Part shown: positions 40,254 through 49,627 of the stretch, piece by piece
How the letters are laid out: each line of letters starts with the position of its first letter
Position numbering within the stretch: the first letter of the stretch is position 1
DNA from: Enterobacter sp. ENT03
GTDB lineage: Bacteria > Pseudomonadota > Gammaproteobacteria > Enterobacterales > Enterobacteriaceae
NCBI RefSeq assembly: GCF_019218745.1
Contig: NZ_JAHUXA010000011.1
Coordinates: 93,217 to 157,216, forward strand
DNA length: 64,000 nt
Direction: 5' to 3'
Notes under the pieces: generated by a model
Seen by the model: only the letters and a program-made list of their open reading frames with translations
The model's database searches: none
Told to the model about the DNA's origin: nothing
Made by a program: the position numbers and the translations under genes

Positions 40254-40586
40254 GAGGTTTCCTTCTGTATTATTGTTTGCAGGTGATCCGACCACTTGGT
40301 CTTAACAATTTAATCATAAGTGCGATCGATCCGGTTTTCTCGCAATCCTGATGCCACTTTGCGGCATAACGCACACATTTGTAAAAAAACGAAGACTTAT
40401 ACTGCCTCTGTTTCAACACGGAAAAGAATATTCTGATTAATTGTCATCAAACGGTAAATAACCTGCTGCAAACTGGGTAACAGAGGGTTTGTGATCTATA
40501 GTCATTGAGCAACAAAATTTGCGTTCATAACAGTCGGTCCGATTGTGGTACCGCAAGGGCGTAGACTCAGCATAAGAGAGACAACA
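40254..40586. promoter_or_regulatory. ytfJ-ytfK divergent intergenic region
   Basis: 333 bases. It should hold promoters for both genes. GATCTATAGTCATTG near 40494-40508 gives a TATAGT -10-like hexamer for ytfK, but no good -35. A Pho box, reported for ytfK in E. coli, could not be recognised with confidence. Confidence 0.4.
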
Positions 40587-40793
40587 ATGAAAATTTTCCA
40601 ACGATACAACCCGCTGCAGGTAGCGAAATACGTAAAAATCCTGTTCCGTGGACGGTTGTACATCAAGGACGTCGGGGCTTTCGAGTTTGATAAGGGTAAG
40701 ATCCTGCTGCCGAAAGTAAAAGACAAACAGCATTACTCGGTAATGTCTGAAGTTAACCGCCAGGTACTGCGCTTGCAGTCTGATTTGGCGTAA
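40587..40793 (+). CDS. ytfK: YtfK, stringent-response modulator
   Basis: 68 residues from ATG 40587 ([30 protein letters not shown]...), where E. coli YtfK starts; AGAGAG lies upstream. In E. coli it binds SpoT and favours (p)ppGpp accumulation under phosphate or fatty-acid starvation. The protein is small, basic and highly conserved. Confidence 0.93.
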   Translation: MKIFQRYNPLQVAKYVKILFRGRLYIKDVGAFEFDKGKILLPKVKDKQHYSVMSEVNRQVLRLQSDLA

Positions 40794-40831
40794 TTGATGT
40801 GCTATGCAGTTGTTCGCCTAAAACTACTATG

Positions 40832-40854
40832 CAAACGGCCCCAAAGGGGCCGTT
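40832..40854. terminator. Hairpin between ytfK and the RhaT-like gene
   Basis: AACGGCCCC-AAA-GGGGCCGTT, 9-bp perfect stem. Downstream on the plus strand is TGATGTTTCT; on the minus strand TGCATAGTAG. It likely terminates both convergent transcripts, imperfectly. Confidence 0.65.
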
Positions 40855-40873
40855 GATGTTTCTGGCGCAGGGG

Positions 40874-41899
40874 CTAACTGCCACCGATACCAATAATGAA
40901 TGTTGAAAGCACAATCACCAGCATTCCCGCAAGCTGGTAAGACAACGGCGCTCTGCCACTGTTACGCCACTCTTTCAGTATCAACCCCCACAGGCCACCG
41001 CACAGCACCAGCATGGACATATGAAAAGTCCAGCTGACAAACGCCAGATTGACCGCTGACATCTGCACATGTCCCCAGCCATAAAAGAAAAACTGCATAT
41101 ACCAGATCACGCCCCCCGTGGCAGAAAGCATAACATTCCGCCAGAAATGGGAAGGATCGCGCCTGATTTTTGCAAAGGTATGGTGGCGCTTCGCCTGGTA
41201 CAGGCAATAGATGGCGTTAGTGACAAAACCGCCGAGCATGATAATGACGTAGCCGGGCATAACCTGATACAACGGGTCAACGCCCGCGGCCAGCGCCATG
41301 GCCTGGATCGGCCCGGCGGCATCGATGGCGAACGCCATAAATGCGCTGGTGATGCCGCAGAAGATGGCAATCGCCACGCCTTTACGCACATTCAGCTCGC
41401 TATTTTGTACCCCTTTAGATCGCTCTTTCTTCTGACCCGCGAGGGTGGTCAGCGCGATGCCCACGACGGCGATGGCGACGCCCGCCAGCGCCATCAGCCC
41501 TGAGGCATGGGTGAATAAGGTCATCAGCGTGCCATTGAGCAGCGGCGGAGTGAGTGTGCCGACAACCAACGTGATGCCGATTGCCACGCCATACCCTACT
41601 GATAACCCCAGATAGCGCAGCGTCATGCCAAACGTTAAGCCTCCCAGTCCCCATAGCGCGCCAAACACGAATGTTTTGGCGGCCACCTGCGGGGGAATGG
41701 CGAGGAAAAACGTAAGGACGTTCGGCAGCAACAGCGATGACACCAGCAGCGGCATGATAAGCCAGGAAGCGATGCCGTTGACCAGCCACGAGGCTTCCCA
41801 TTCCCAGTTCTTAACCAGCTTAACAGGGATATAAAACGAGGCCGCCGCCAGGGCGCCCAGCAGGTGATAGAAAATGCCCAGTCCCACGGAAGCGTCCAT
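40874..41899 (-). CDS. RhaT-family sugar-proton symporter
   Basis: 341 residues from ATG 41899; the start overlaps the upstream isomerase stop (TAATG), with GGGAGG in front. Ten hydrophobic segments and blocks like RhaT: WGLGGLTFGMTLRYLGLSVGYGVAIGITLVVGTL, GVDPLYQVMPGYVIIMLGG, WYMQFFFYGWGH and LCGGLWGLILKEW. RhaT imports L-rhamnose and L-lyxose with protons. The genuine rhaT normally sits with rhaS/rhaR, so this is a paralogue with a partner isomerase-like gene; its substrate is probably a related deoxy- or pentose sugar. Confidence 0.82.
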   Translation of the reverse strand: MDASVGLGIFYHLLGALAAASFYIPVKLVKNWEWEASWLVNGIASWLIMPLLVSSLLLPNVLTFFLAIPPQVAAKTFVFGALWGLGGLTFGMTLRYLGLSVGYGVAIGITLVVGTLTPPLLNGTLMTLFTHASGLMALAGVAIAVVGIALTTLAGQKKERSKGVQNSELNVRKGVAIAIFCGITSAFMAFAIDAAGPIQAMALAAGVDPLYQVMPGYVIIMLGGFVTNAIYCLYQAKRHHTFAKIRRDPSHFWRNVMLSATGGVIWYMQFFFYGWGHVQMSAVNLAFVSWTFHMSMLVLCGGLWGLILKEWRNSGRAPLSYQLAGMLVIVLSTFIIGIGGS

Positions 41900-43320
41900 T
41901 ATTGCCTCCCGCAAACGTTATACGCGGTAACGCCAGTCCATTTTGCCAGTTGCTCAATCACCTCTCCCCGGTGCCCCAGACCGATAGCGCAATGATGGGC
42001 CGGTCCACCCAGGCACCAGCGTTCAGTGAATTCGCGAGCCGAAAGTGGAAAGCGATAGTTGCTGTTGGTATTGCCAATATCCAGCACCGGGCCGGCAACG
42101 GACTCGCCTTCCGCGTATTGCAGCACCAGGGTGCCATCCTGTTTTTCCACGACCGACAAGAAGGTGACGGGGCCGGGGACAACGCTCATCTGGATCGACA
42201 CGCCTTTACCGGGTTTACCGTGGTACACCGGTAATGGCACCAGCCTGACTTTATGCGCCGACATCAGCGGATGCGCAGGACCATCGTGCCCCCATTGCAC
42301 CGTATCATTAACGAAATGAATGCCATACGGCTCAGAGAACGAACCGCCTGCCTGCATCAGACTGAATATTTTCATCGCCAGCACGTTTTTAATTTCGCAC
42401 TCTCCGGCGACCGGCACCTGGCGGTGAGTGAGGAGCGTATTTCCCAGAATAACGGAGGTCATAATATTTTCATGCAGCGAACCTGGTGCGCCTTCATAAT
42501 AATAAGCCAGTGCGCCTAAATGATGTCGGGTGACAAGATTATCAAGCACAATTGATGTATTTACGGCCCTGGTCAGTTCATTTTCTTCACAGCCCGGATC
42601 GACGTCGAGCGTCTTATTTATCTCTGCGCGTTTATGGTTAATATCGGCCTCGTTAATGCGGGAAAGATCTTCTACCAGTTCGCAGACTTCCAGAACTTTA
42701 AAACGCACCCCAAGTTGCGCGCTCAAATTAGTCATATTGGAATAGACGTCATACATGCCGTTGTAATAATGTCCCAGCACGCCCACAGTACAACACTGTA
42801 ATTGCTGGCGAATAGTGAGCGCCGTCAGGATGGCATCCATTTTTCGCCAGGCATCAGGATCGTCCAGATACCCCACTATCAGTTCAAAAGGAATGGCGGC
42901 GCGTTGAAAAACATTGACCAGTTCCGGCGCGGTGCAGGCCTGGCAGTGTGCCAGCCATTGCCCTGTTCGGGCGCCGCGGTCGGTCAGGGTATTGATGGCG
43001 GCCCGCGGGATGTCGGGCAGTGGCTGAAGCGCCAGAATAATGACCGGAACACGACAATATTGTACCAGGGGTAGCACCGTAGAACTCAACGCATACGTCG
43101 TAATATAAAGCACCAGCACATCGACCTGTTGCTCTTTAAAAAGCGCGGCGGTGGCGTCGGCTTTTTCTGTACCGTCCACCAGACCGCCCTCAACGACGGT
43201 AACGCCTTGTTGAATAAGTTTTTGGGAAACGTGCTGCAATGCAGCATTAAGTTGATTTTTTAGTCCGTCAAATTGCGGCCAATAAGTATCCAGGCCAATG
43301 CCGAAAAGTCCAATTTTCAT
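41899..43320 (-). CDS. L-arabinose/L-fucose isomerase-family protein
   Basis: 473 residues, of the AraA/FucI-like fold: an N-terminal Rossmann-like domain (1-170), a central domain, and a C-terminal barrel. Likely metal and catalytic residues by pattern: Glu276 (YYYEGAPG), Glu307 or Glu309 (AGECEIK), His345 (QWGHDGP) and a late His ([10 protein letters not shown]). Spacings are close to those in AraA (E306, E333, H350, H450). It would interconvert an aldose and a ketose, but I cannot name the sugar. It is the first gene of a two-gene operon with the RhaT-like symporter and has no kinase or aldolase beside it. Confidence 0.75.
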   Translation of the reverse strand: MKIGLFGIGLDTYWPQFDGLKNQLNAALQHVSQKLIQQGVTVVEGGLVDGTEKADATAALFKEQQVDVLVLYITTYALSSTVLPLVQYCRVPVIILALQPLPDIPRAAINTLTDRGARTGQWLAHCQACTAPELVNVFQRAAIPFELIVGYLDDPDAWRKMDAILTALTIRQQLQCCTVGVLGHYYNGMYDVYSNMTNLSAQLGVRFKVLEVCELVEDLSRINEADINHKRAEINKTLDVDPGCEENELTRAVNTSIVLDNLVTRHHLGALAYYYEGAPGSLHENIMTSVILGNTLLTHRQVPVAGECEIKNVLAMKIFSLMQAGGSFSEPYGIHFVNDTVQWGHDGPAHPLMSAHKVRLVPLPVYHGKPGKGVSIQMSVVPGPVTFLSVVEKQDGTLVLQYAEGESVAGPVLDIGNTNSNYRFPLSAREFTERWCLGGPAHHCAIGLGHRGEVIEQLAKWTGVTAYNVCGRQ

Positions 43321-43464
43321 AGAATACCTGTTAGTTGTTTTGGTAAGGTTCAGAGAAAGTGCGTCACAGAGAAATGACGTTATTGGACAGTAGCGCGTTG
43401 GTGATTTAATTCATGCTGATGAGTGCCACAGAGGGTAAAACCATGGCATAAATATCATGATTGC

Positions 43465-43480
43465 CGTGCAGAGGATCACA
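43465..43480 (-). promoter_or_regulatory. Weak CRP-like site upstream of the isomerase gene
   Basis: On the minus strand TGTGA-TCCTCT-GCACG: one perfect half-site and a 3/5 second half, 145 bases upstream of the isomerase start. Only the one half is convincing. Confidence 0.3.
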
Positions 43481-43576
43481 TTTACCTGGTAACAGGCAGG
43501 ACGCAGAAATAAAGCAGAAATAAAAAGGCGTTAATGGGGGAGGACGGGAATTATTATATATTCAACGAGTGAATGA

Positions 43577-43606
43577 TAATCCCCACGGAACATCGTGGGG
43601 ATTATG
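43577..43606 (-). terminator. Hairpin after ytfL
   Basis: ATAATCCCCAC / GTGGGGATTAT, 11-bp perfect stem with an 8-base loop, starting 8 bases beyond the ytfL stop. The tail (CATTCACTCG) is not T-rich, so it may be a transcript-end stabiliser rather than a strong terminator. Confidence 0.6.
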
Positions 43607-43613
43607 AGGGGAA

Positions 43614-44951
43614 TTACGCCGCGCCTTTCTCGTCGCTATCCGGCATTTTCGGCACCAGCACCGTCGGCTTGCTGTCGATGCGCGTCACCAGCAGCTGGTC
43701 GATGCGGAAGTTATCAATATCCACCACTTCGAACTTAAAGCCGTTGAACTTCACCGAGTCGGTGCGTTTCGGGATTTTACGCAGCATGAACATCATAAAA
43801 CCGCCGATGGTTTCATAGTTGCCGGACTGCGGAAACTCGTCAATGTCCAGCACGCGCATCACGTCGTCAATCGGCGTACCGCCTTCAACCAGCCATGAGT
43901 TCTCATCACGTGCCACGATCTGCTCTTCCTGGCCCTGACCGACGAGGTCGCCCATCAGCGTGGTCATCACATCGTTCAGCGTGATAATGCCCACCACCAG
44001 CGCGTATTCGTTCATGATCACCGCGAAGTCTTCCCCCGCCGCTTTGAAACTTTCCAGCGCTTCGGAGAGGGTCAGGGTATCCGGCACGATCAGCGTATTG
44101 CGGATCTGCACACCATTGACCAGCGTCAGGCTCTGGTTGCCAATCACACGGTTCAGCAGATCCTTGGAATCCACATAGCCGATGATATGGTCAATATCTT
44201 CATTACAGACGAGGAATTTAGAGTGCGGATGCTGCGCCACTTTATTCTTCAGGCTCTGCTCATCTTCATGCAAATCGAACCAGATGATGTTTTCGCGCGA
44301 GGTCATCGACGACGGCACAGTACGTGATTCGAGTTCAAAAACGTTCTCGATAAGCTCGTGCTCCTGCTTACGCAGCACGCCCGCCAGCGCACCGGCTTCT
44401 ACCACTGCATAAATATCATCAGAGGTGATGTCGTCTTTGCGCACCATCGGCAGTTTGAAAATACGGAAAATCACGTTTGCCAGACCGTTGAAGAACCACA
44501 CCAGCGGCGTGAAGAGGAACAGGCAGAAGCGCATCGGGTTGATGATGCGCAAAGCCACCGCTTCTGGCGCAATCATACCGATGCGTTTCGGAGTGAGATC
44601 CGCAAACAGGATGAACATACTGGTAACAAGGGTGAAGGAAATGATAAAGCTGAGCTGATCGGCCAGCTCCGGTGACATGACGTTGATCAGCACATTATAG
44701 AAGGCCGGTGAAAACGCCGCATCGCCCACGATACCGCCAAGAATGGCGACCGCATTCAGGCCAATTTGCACCACCGTGAAGAACATCCCCGGCGTTTCCT
44801 GCATTTTCAGGATACGCATGGCATTGATATTGCCTTCGTCGGCCATCAGTTTAAGTTTGAGTTTACGGGAAGCGGCGAGCGAAATCTCCGACAGCGAGAA
44901 AAACGCACTCACAGCGATCAGACAGAGTATTAGTAAAATACTGTTTAACAT
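43614..44951 (-). CDS. paeA: PaeA (YtfL), CNNM/CorC-type polyamine exporter
   Basis: 445 residues: an N-terminal DUF21/CNNM domain with about four hydrophobic segments (1-170), two CBS domains (about 205-330) and a C-terminal CorC/HlyC domain (about 345-430, including GNYETIGGFMMFMLRKIP). E. coli YtfL, renamed PaeA, exports cadaverine and putrescine at stationary phase or high pH; other CNNM proteins move Mg2+ or Co2+. Length as in E. coli (447). It sits between two accessory sugar cassettes here. Confidence 0.92.
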   Translation of the reverse strand: MLNSILLILCLIAVSAFFSLSEISLAASRKLKLKLMADEGNINAMRILKMQETPGMFFTVVQIGLNAVAILGGIVGDAAFSPAFYNVLINVMSPELADQLSFIISFTLVTSMFILFADLTPKRIGMIAPEAVALRIINPMRFCLFLFTPLVWFFNGLANVIFRIFKLPMVRKDDITSDDIYAVVEAGALAGVLRKQEHELIENVFELESRTVPSSMTSRENIIWFDLHEDEQSLKNKVAQHPHSKFLVCNEDIDHIIGYVDSKDLLNRVIGNQSLTLVNGVQIRNTLIVPDTLTLSEALESFKAAGEDFAVIMNEYALVVGIITLNDVMTTLMGDLVGQGQEEQIVARDENSWLVEGGTPIDDVMRVLDIDEFPQSGNYETIGGFMMFMLRKIPKRTDSVKFNGFKFEVVDIDNFRIDQLLVTRIDSKPTVLVPKMPDSDEKGAA

Positions 44952-45116
44952 ATCTTATCCAGCCATAGGCCAGATCCTCGAAAGGGGAAGGTTGAAAATC
45001 TATGTGGTAAAGCAAAGTAAATGCGGGTCGTGGAAGATTGACCCGCAATTTCAGGGGTAGTATAGCCTAAGGCAGCGTTGGGTTGCCAGAACGGGCTGGT
45101 CAGGAAAGCACCGCCT

Positions 45117-46139
45117 TCAATTCGCCAGACTTATCCATTGGCGGATCTGCGAAGATCGATAGATTGCGTCCACCAGTGCCTGCGAGCGGGCAGCCTCGTC
45201 AAGAGAGACATGCGCAGGGTGCGCGGGATCGCGGATGGTGGCATAAAACTGCTGTATCGCCCGGCCGTGACCGTCGCCCCAGTAACCTTTTCCATCGCCG
45301 CTCGGCGGCCTATCCGTGGCGAGCAGAAGGCGATCCTTATCGGTAATGCGCCAGAGTTGATTTTCCTCCAGTCGTAAACACGCCTTTTCGCCGTCAATCT
45401 CCAGCGCCAGCGCTGCATCCCGTGAGTAGCACGTCGTGGCATGGAACACGCCATGCGCCCCACCGGTGAATTCCAGCGTCGCCATCGCGCTGTCTTCTGT
45501 CTCGATAAGTCCGTGTAATAAGGTGCTGTCGACCACGCCTTTTAGCCGCGTTACCCCGCCCGCGAACCACTGCATCAGATCGAGGGTATGGATCGCCTGG
45601 TTGATCAACAGGCTGCCGCCCTCGGTGGCAAAGCGTCCGCGCCAGCCGCCGGGCGTATAGTAGTTTTCCCCGCGCGACCACGTCAGGCTGGCTTTCATGC
45701 CGCGCAGAGTGCCGATAGCGCCGCTCGCCAGTTGCCTTAGGATCGCCTGACTGGTGGGGTTGTATCGGTTCTGAAAACAGACGCCGAGCAGCCCTCTGGC
45801 AGCGGTGGCGGCCTCGCGGATCAGCGCCACATCTGCCAGCGACAAGCCGGGGGGCTTTTCGCTGAACACGTGTTTTCCGGCGGCAAGGGCCTGGATGATC
45901 ATCTCCCGGTGCAGATGATGCGGGGTACAGATATGCACCGCGTCAATGCGCGTATCGAGCAGCATTTCGCGATAATCCGTATAAAAGCAACAGCCGTAAC
46001 GGTGGGCCAGCGCCGCGCCTTTTTCAGCGTCGATGTCCACCAGCGCGCGCAGACGGACGCCCGGCGTGTGTTGCAGCGCCGCCCTATGACAGCCGTGGAT
46101 CGCCCCCGCGCCAATAATCGCGACGTTTAGCCCGTCCAT
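45117..46139 (-). CDS. Gfo/Idh/MocA-family oxidoreductase (third of three)
   Basis: 340 residues. The N-terminal VAIIGAGAIHGCHRAAL (6-22) is an NAD(P)-binding Rossmann motif (GxGxxH type). The EKPPGL motif (about 94-99) holds the conserved Lys of the family. The C-terminal beta-sheet domain covers the rest. Such enzymes oxidise or reduce sugar or inositol hydroxyls. Its ATG directly abuts the stop of the upstream gene (TAA-ATG). Substrate unknown. It is the last gene of the trio. Confidence 0.82.
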   Translation of the reverse strand: MDGLNVAIIGAGAIHGCHRAALQHTPGVRLRALVDIDAEKGAALAHRYGCCFYTDYREMLLDTRIDAVHICTPHHLHREMIIQALAAGKHVFSEKPPGLSLADVALIREAATAARGLLGVCFQNRYNPTSQAILRQLASGAIGTLRGMKASLTWSRGENYYTPGGWRGRFATEGGSLLINQAIHTLDLMQWFAGGVTRLKGVVDSTLLHGLIETEDSAMATLEFTGGAHGVFHATTCYSRDAALALEIDGEKACLRLEENQLWRITDKDRLLLATDRPPSGDGKGYWGDGHGRAIQQFYATIRDPAHPAHVSLDEAARSQALVDAIYRSSQIRQWISLAN

Positions 46140-47216
46140 TTACGCCTCCGGCTGATGCGCATTTGCCAGCATTTGCGCCCGCACGCACAGCTCCGCCGCT
46201 TTGAAGGCATGCGCCTGGGTCATGGCGTTTTCGGTGCGATGCAGACAGTCCTGGATCAACTCGCCAAAATAGGGAAAGCCAATTTTTCCGGCCACCGGAT
46301 AGCGGAACTCACCCGACTGATTCACCAGATACAACACATCCTGTTCGCCGCGCGTCAGGTCGATATACTTGCGGATCTCGATATAGCCGTCCGTGCCGAG
46401 CAGCGTCAGGCGACCATCGCCCCAGGTGGACAGGCCGTCTGGCGTAAACCAGTCACAGCGAAAATAACCGCTTGCGCCGTTCGCACCCGCCAGCATGGCA
46501 TCACCAAAATCCTCAAAGGTCGGATACTGCGGATGGTTAACGTTGCGTACCTGGCTCGCCACAATGCGCGCGTCCTGGTTGCCGGTATAAAACAGAAACT
46601 GTTCGATCTGATGGCTGCCGATGTCGCACAGAATGCCGCCGTAGTAACGGCGATCGTAAAACCAGTCCGGCCGCCCGGTGCCTTCGCGGTGCGGCCCGGT
46701 GCCCAGCGTCTGGATCACCCGCCCAATCGCCCCCTGCGCCACCAGCTGCCCGGCAAACACGGCGCTCTCCACATGCAGCCGCTCGCTGTAATACACGGCG
46801 TACTTGCGCCCGGTTTTCGCCACCATCGCTTTCGCATCCGCCAGTTGTTCGAGGCTTACGAGCGGCGCTTTATCGGTGAAATAATCTTTTCCGGCCGCCA
46901 TCACCGTAAGCCCCAGCGGGCACCGTTCCGAGGGGACCGCCGCCGCGGCAACCAGCTTCACTTCGGGATCGTTTAACACCGTATCCAGCGATGCCGCGGC
47001 CTGTGCCTGTGGATACTGCTGGCGAAATTTTTCGACCTTCGCCGGGTCGGGATCATAAACCCATTTCAGCGTTGCGCCCGCTTCCGTCAGGCCGTTGCAC
47101 ATGCCGTAAATATGCCCGTGATCGAGCGCGACGGCGGCAAAGACAAATTCGCCCGCCACCACCACCGGCTGCGGTTTGCCGCGCGGCGCATAGTTCATTC
47201 CATCCTGCTTATTCAT
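46140..47216 (-). CDS. Gfo/Idh/MocA-family oxidoreductase (second of three)
   Basis: 358 residues from ATG 47216, where AAAGGA lies 9-12 bases ahead; the frame runs up to 47297 inside the upstream gene. The N-terminus (FVFAAVALDHGHIYGMCNGLTEAGATLKWVYDPDPAKVEKF) is an unusual Rossmann start with HGHIYGM instead of GxGxxG, a subfamily feature of some sugar dehydrogenases. TDKAPLV (about 119-125) holds the conserved Lys. The EGTGRPDWFYDRRYYGGILCDIGSHQIEQFLFYTGN segment carries the catalytic Asp/His. The substrate cannot be named. Confidence 0.78.
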   Translation of the reverse strand: MNKQDGMNYAPRGKPQPVVVAGEFVFAAVALDHGHIYGMCNGLTEAGATLKWVYDPDPAKVEKFRQQYPQAQAAASLDTVLNDPEVKLVAAAAVPSERCPLGLTVMAAGKDYFTDKAPLVSLEQLADAKAMVAKTGRKYAVYYSERLHVESAVFAGQLVAQGAIGRVIQTLGTGPHREGTGRPDWFYDRRYYGGILCDIGSHQIEQFLFYTGNQDARIVASQVRNVNHPQYPTFEDFGDAMLAGANGASGYFRCDWFTPDGLSTWGDGRLTLLGTDGYIEIRKYIDLTRGEQDVLYLVNQSGEFRYPVAGKIGFPYFGELIQDCLHRTENAMTQAHAFKAAELCVRAQMLANAHQPEA

Positions 47217-47235
47217 GATCTCTTTCCTTTGGCCA

Positions 47236-48390
47236 TCACCAGGTCCCGGAAGCGTCCAGGGTTCGATTTTCAACGTTTTTTTCCACCGACTGCGCAATGC
47301 GCGCCTTTAACAACGTCAGAAAGTGCGCCTCGTCCAGCGGCAGAGTGACCCAGTCGTCGGTCCAGGTAGAGAGGTGCATGGCGTTGGAGAGCGTCAGGCC
47401 GTGGATGCCTTCGCATCCCGGTGCGATCAGCGCCTCGCCACGTAGAATAGCGGCGGTGAAATTGGCGGTGATCACCTGGTGATCGCTGCAAGGCGCGGCG
47501 ACGGGGACCGTGATCTCCCAGCATTCCGGCTCGCCAAAGCCGTTTTGCCAGCGGGCGTTGAAGTCGGTTTCAGATTCACGCAGCCGCCAGAAACGTAATT
47601 TGCCGTCTTCCACCACCACTTTGCCGCGATCGCCGGTGATCTCCAGGCGATTCGTGCCCGGCGTTTCCGCCACGCTGGTAATAAACACGCCGGTTGCGCC
47701 GTTGGCATATTCCGCATAGGCGGTGACGTCGTCTTCGACTTCAATCTGCCGGTGCTTGCCGAAGTGACAGAACGCCCGCAAGCGCACCGGCATGCCCACC
47801 AGCCACTGCCAGAGATCGAGCTGATGCGGATCCTGATTGAGCAGCACGCCGCCACCTTCGCCTTTCCACGTTGCCCGCCAGCCGCCGGAGTTGTAATAGC
47901 TCTGCGAGCGATACCAGTTGGTGATGATCCAGTTCGAGCGACGGATCTCCCCCAGTTCACCGCTGTCGATCAGATCTTTCACTTTCTGATACAGCGGCTC
48001 CGGGCGCTGGTTGTACATCATGCCGAACACCACATCGCACTCCCGCGCGCAGGCGTTCATCTCCCGCACCTGAGCGGTGTAGACGCCCGCTGGTTTCTCG
48101 CACAGTGTATGAATGCCCTGACGCATCGCCATCATCGATAAACCCGGATGATCGTAGTGGGGCGTGGCGACGATCACCGCGTCGATCAGCCCGCTTGCCA
48201 GCATGGCCTGCGCATCAACAAACAGCGGCACGTCATCGCCTGTCAGCGCGCGGATCGCCTTATGTTTCGCGGGATTGTTATCGCACACCGCAGCCAGGGT
48301 GGCATCGCTGATTTTTCCGGCCAGCAGATAGCGGGCGTGCACGGTGCCGATATTACCGATGCCGATAATGCCAAAACGAACCTTTTTCAT
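47236..48390 (-). CDS. Gfo/Idh/MocA-family oxidoreductase (first of three)
   Basis: 384 residues. The Rossmann motif is FGIIGIGNIGTVHARYL (6-22), CEKPAG (about 96-101) has the conserved Lys, and GGVLLNQDPHQLDLWQWLVGMP (about 177-198) the catalytic Asp-x-x-His region. NAD(P)-dependent sugar dehydrogenase or related. It is divergent from the LacI regulator with a 190-base operator region, and 19 bases upstream of the second gene. No transporter or kinase accompanies the trio. Confidence 0.82.
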   Translation of the reverse strand: MKKVRFGIIGIGNIGTVHARYLLAGKISDATLAAVCDNNPAKHKAIRALTGDDVPLFVDAQAMLASGLIDAVIVATPHYDHPGLSMMAMRQGIHTLCEKPAGVYTAQVREMNACARECDVVFGMMYNQRPEPLYQKVKDLIDSGELGEIRRSNWIITNWYRSQSYYNSGGWRATWKGEGGGVLLNQDPHQLDLWQWLVGMPVRLRAFCHFGKHRQIEVEDDVTAYAEYANGATGVFITSVAETPGTNRLEITGDRGKVVVEDGKLRFWRLRESETDFNARWQNGFGEPECWEITVPVAAPCSDHQVITANFTAAILRGEALIAPGCEGIHGLTLSNAMHLSTWTDDWVTLPLDEAHFLTLLKARIAQSVEKNVENRTLDASGTW

Positions 48391-48451
48391 GTTTCACCTT
48401 CGTGAATAAAGCAGGGGGATACCGGCAAAATAAAGAGGCGGCAAAAGTGCG

Positions 48452-48466
48452 ACAAATACAATTTGT
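48452..48466. promoter_or_regulatory. Candidate operator 1 of the LacI-family regulator
   Basis: ACAAAT-ACA-ATTTGT inverted repeat, 61 bases upstream of the first oxidoreductase start. Confidence 0.45.
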
Positions 48467-48539
48467 GAGAATGCTCGCAGGCCAGGGAGGAAACTGCGCG
48501 GCAATCTGAAAAAGGGTTTTAAAATCATCATACTGACGC

Positions 48540-48553
48540 TGCAAAAATTTGCA
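48540..48553. promoter_or_regulatory. Candidate operator 2 of the LacI-family regulator
   Basis: TGCAAA-AA-TTTGCA, a perfect inverted repeat 27 bases before the regulator start. It is a 14-base palindrome of LacI-operator size but without the usual central CG. Confidence 0.5.
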
Positions 48554-48580
48554 GTTTTTGATTGAGAGTAGGATCACACT

Positions 48581-49627
48581 ATGGCAGGAAAGCTGAAAAT
48601 GGACGTGATTGCCGCGCAAACGGGCTACTCCGTCAGCACTGTGTCGCGGGTGTTAAGCGGGAAATCCGCCACCAGTGAACAGGCGCGTGAGGCGATCGTC
48701 AGTTGCGCACGGCGGCTCGGCGTGCTGGATGAGCTGGCCTGCGGACGCCTCTTGATCAACGGCATCGCGGTGTTTGCGCCGGCCCGCACGTTCAGCGCGC
48801 GCGGCGATACCTTCTATCATGCGGTCACGCGCGGCATTGCGGAGGCCACCGCCGCCCATGATGTTTATCTCAGTTATTGCAGCCTGGAGGAGCAGGAAGC
48901 CGATCTGGCGCTGTTCCTCGCGAAAGCAGGGCACAAAAATATCAACGCGCTGATTATTATTGGCGTCGACGATCCGGCCATTCATCGGCTGGCACAAACC
49001 CTCGGCAAACCCTGCGTGTTAATTAACGCCAGTAACCGCGAAAGCCACCTTGACGCGGTATCGCCGGATCACCGGGCCATCGGCTTTAACGCCGCGCACC
49101 ATCTGTTTAGCCACGGCCACCGGCGTATTCTCACCATCACGACTTTGCGACGCGAAACGCTGCATGTGCGGCTGGAAGGTATTAAAGAGGCGTACCGCCA
49201 CTTTCATGTGGCTTTTGATGGCGAAGAAAATCTGCTGGTGACAGAAGGTTTTAGCGGCGACGAGGCCGCACAGCGACTGGCGCAGTGGCTCGACGCGCGG
49301 CCAGCGCAACAATGGCCGCAGGCGCTGCTGTGCGGCAGCGCCGACATGACGGCAGGGATCCAGCGCGTGCTGGCACAGCGCGGGTTGCGTGTGCCAGAGG
49401 ATCTGGCGCTGATGAGCACCGATGTGCGCGGGCAACTGGACGCCAGCGTGACCGGCATTGCGGTGCCCTGTCGCGAACTGGGCGTGGAGGCGGTGCATCT
49501 GTTACAGACGCGCCTGAACCGCCCGCAGGCCCCGGTGTTTAATCTGCTGCTACCGGGGCGGCTGGTGGAGGGCGGAACGGTCAGCCAGGCGACCCGCCAT
49601 GCGGCGCAGGTTTTCCCCTCACCCTAA
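48581..49627 (+). CDS. LacI-family transcriptional regulator
   Basis: 348 residues. The LacI helix-turn-helix is MDVIAAQTGYSVSTVSRVLSGK (7-28) followed by the hinge helix region ARRLGVLDE; the periplasmic-binding-protein-like sensor domain fills 60-330. It is divergent from the three oxidoreductase genes and most likely represses them (inference). Its last codons and stop lie inside a CCCTCACCC-type repeat (49616-49705), so the C-terminal residues FPSP derive from the repeat. Confidence 0.88.
   Translation: MAGKLKMDVIAAQTGYSVSTVSRVLSGKSATSEQAREAIVSCARRLGVLDELACGRLLINGIAVFAPARTFSARGDTFYHAVTRGIAEATAAHDVYLSYCSLEEQEADLALFLAKAGHKNINALIIIGVDDPAIHRLAQTLGKPCVLINASNRESHLDAVSPDHRAIGFNAAHHLFSHGHRRILTITTLRRETLHVRLEGIKEAYRHFHVAFDGEENLLVTEGFSGDEAAQRLAQWLDARPAQQWPQALLCGSADMTAGIQRVLAQRGLRVPEDLALMSTDVRGQLDASVTGIAVPCRELGVEAVHLLQTRLNRPQAPVFNLLLPGRLVEGGTVSQATRHAAQVFPSP

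Noticed and set aside
43465..43480. CRP control of the isomerase-rhaT pair
   Set aside because: Only one half-site is convincing; kept as a low-confidence feature and not used as a finding.
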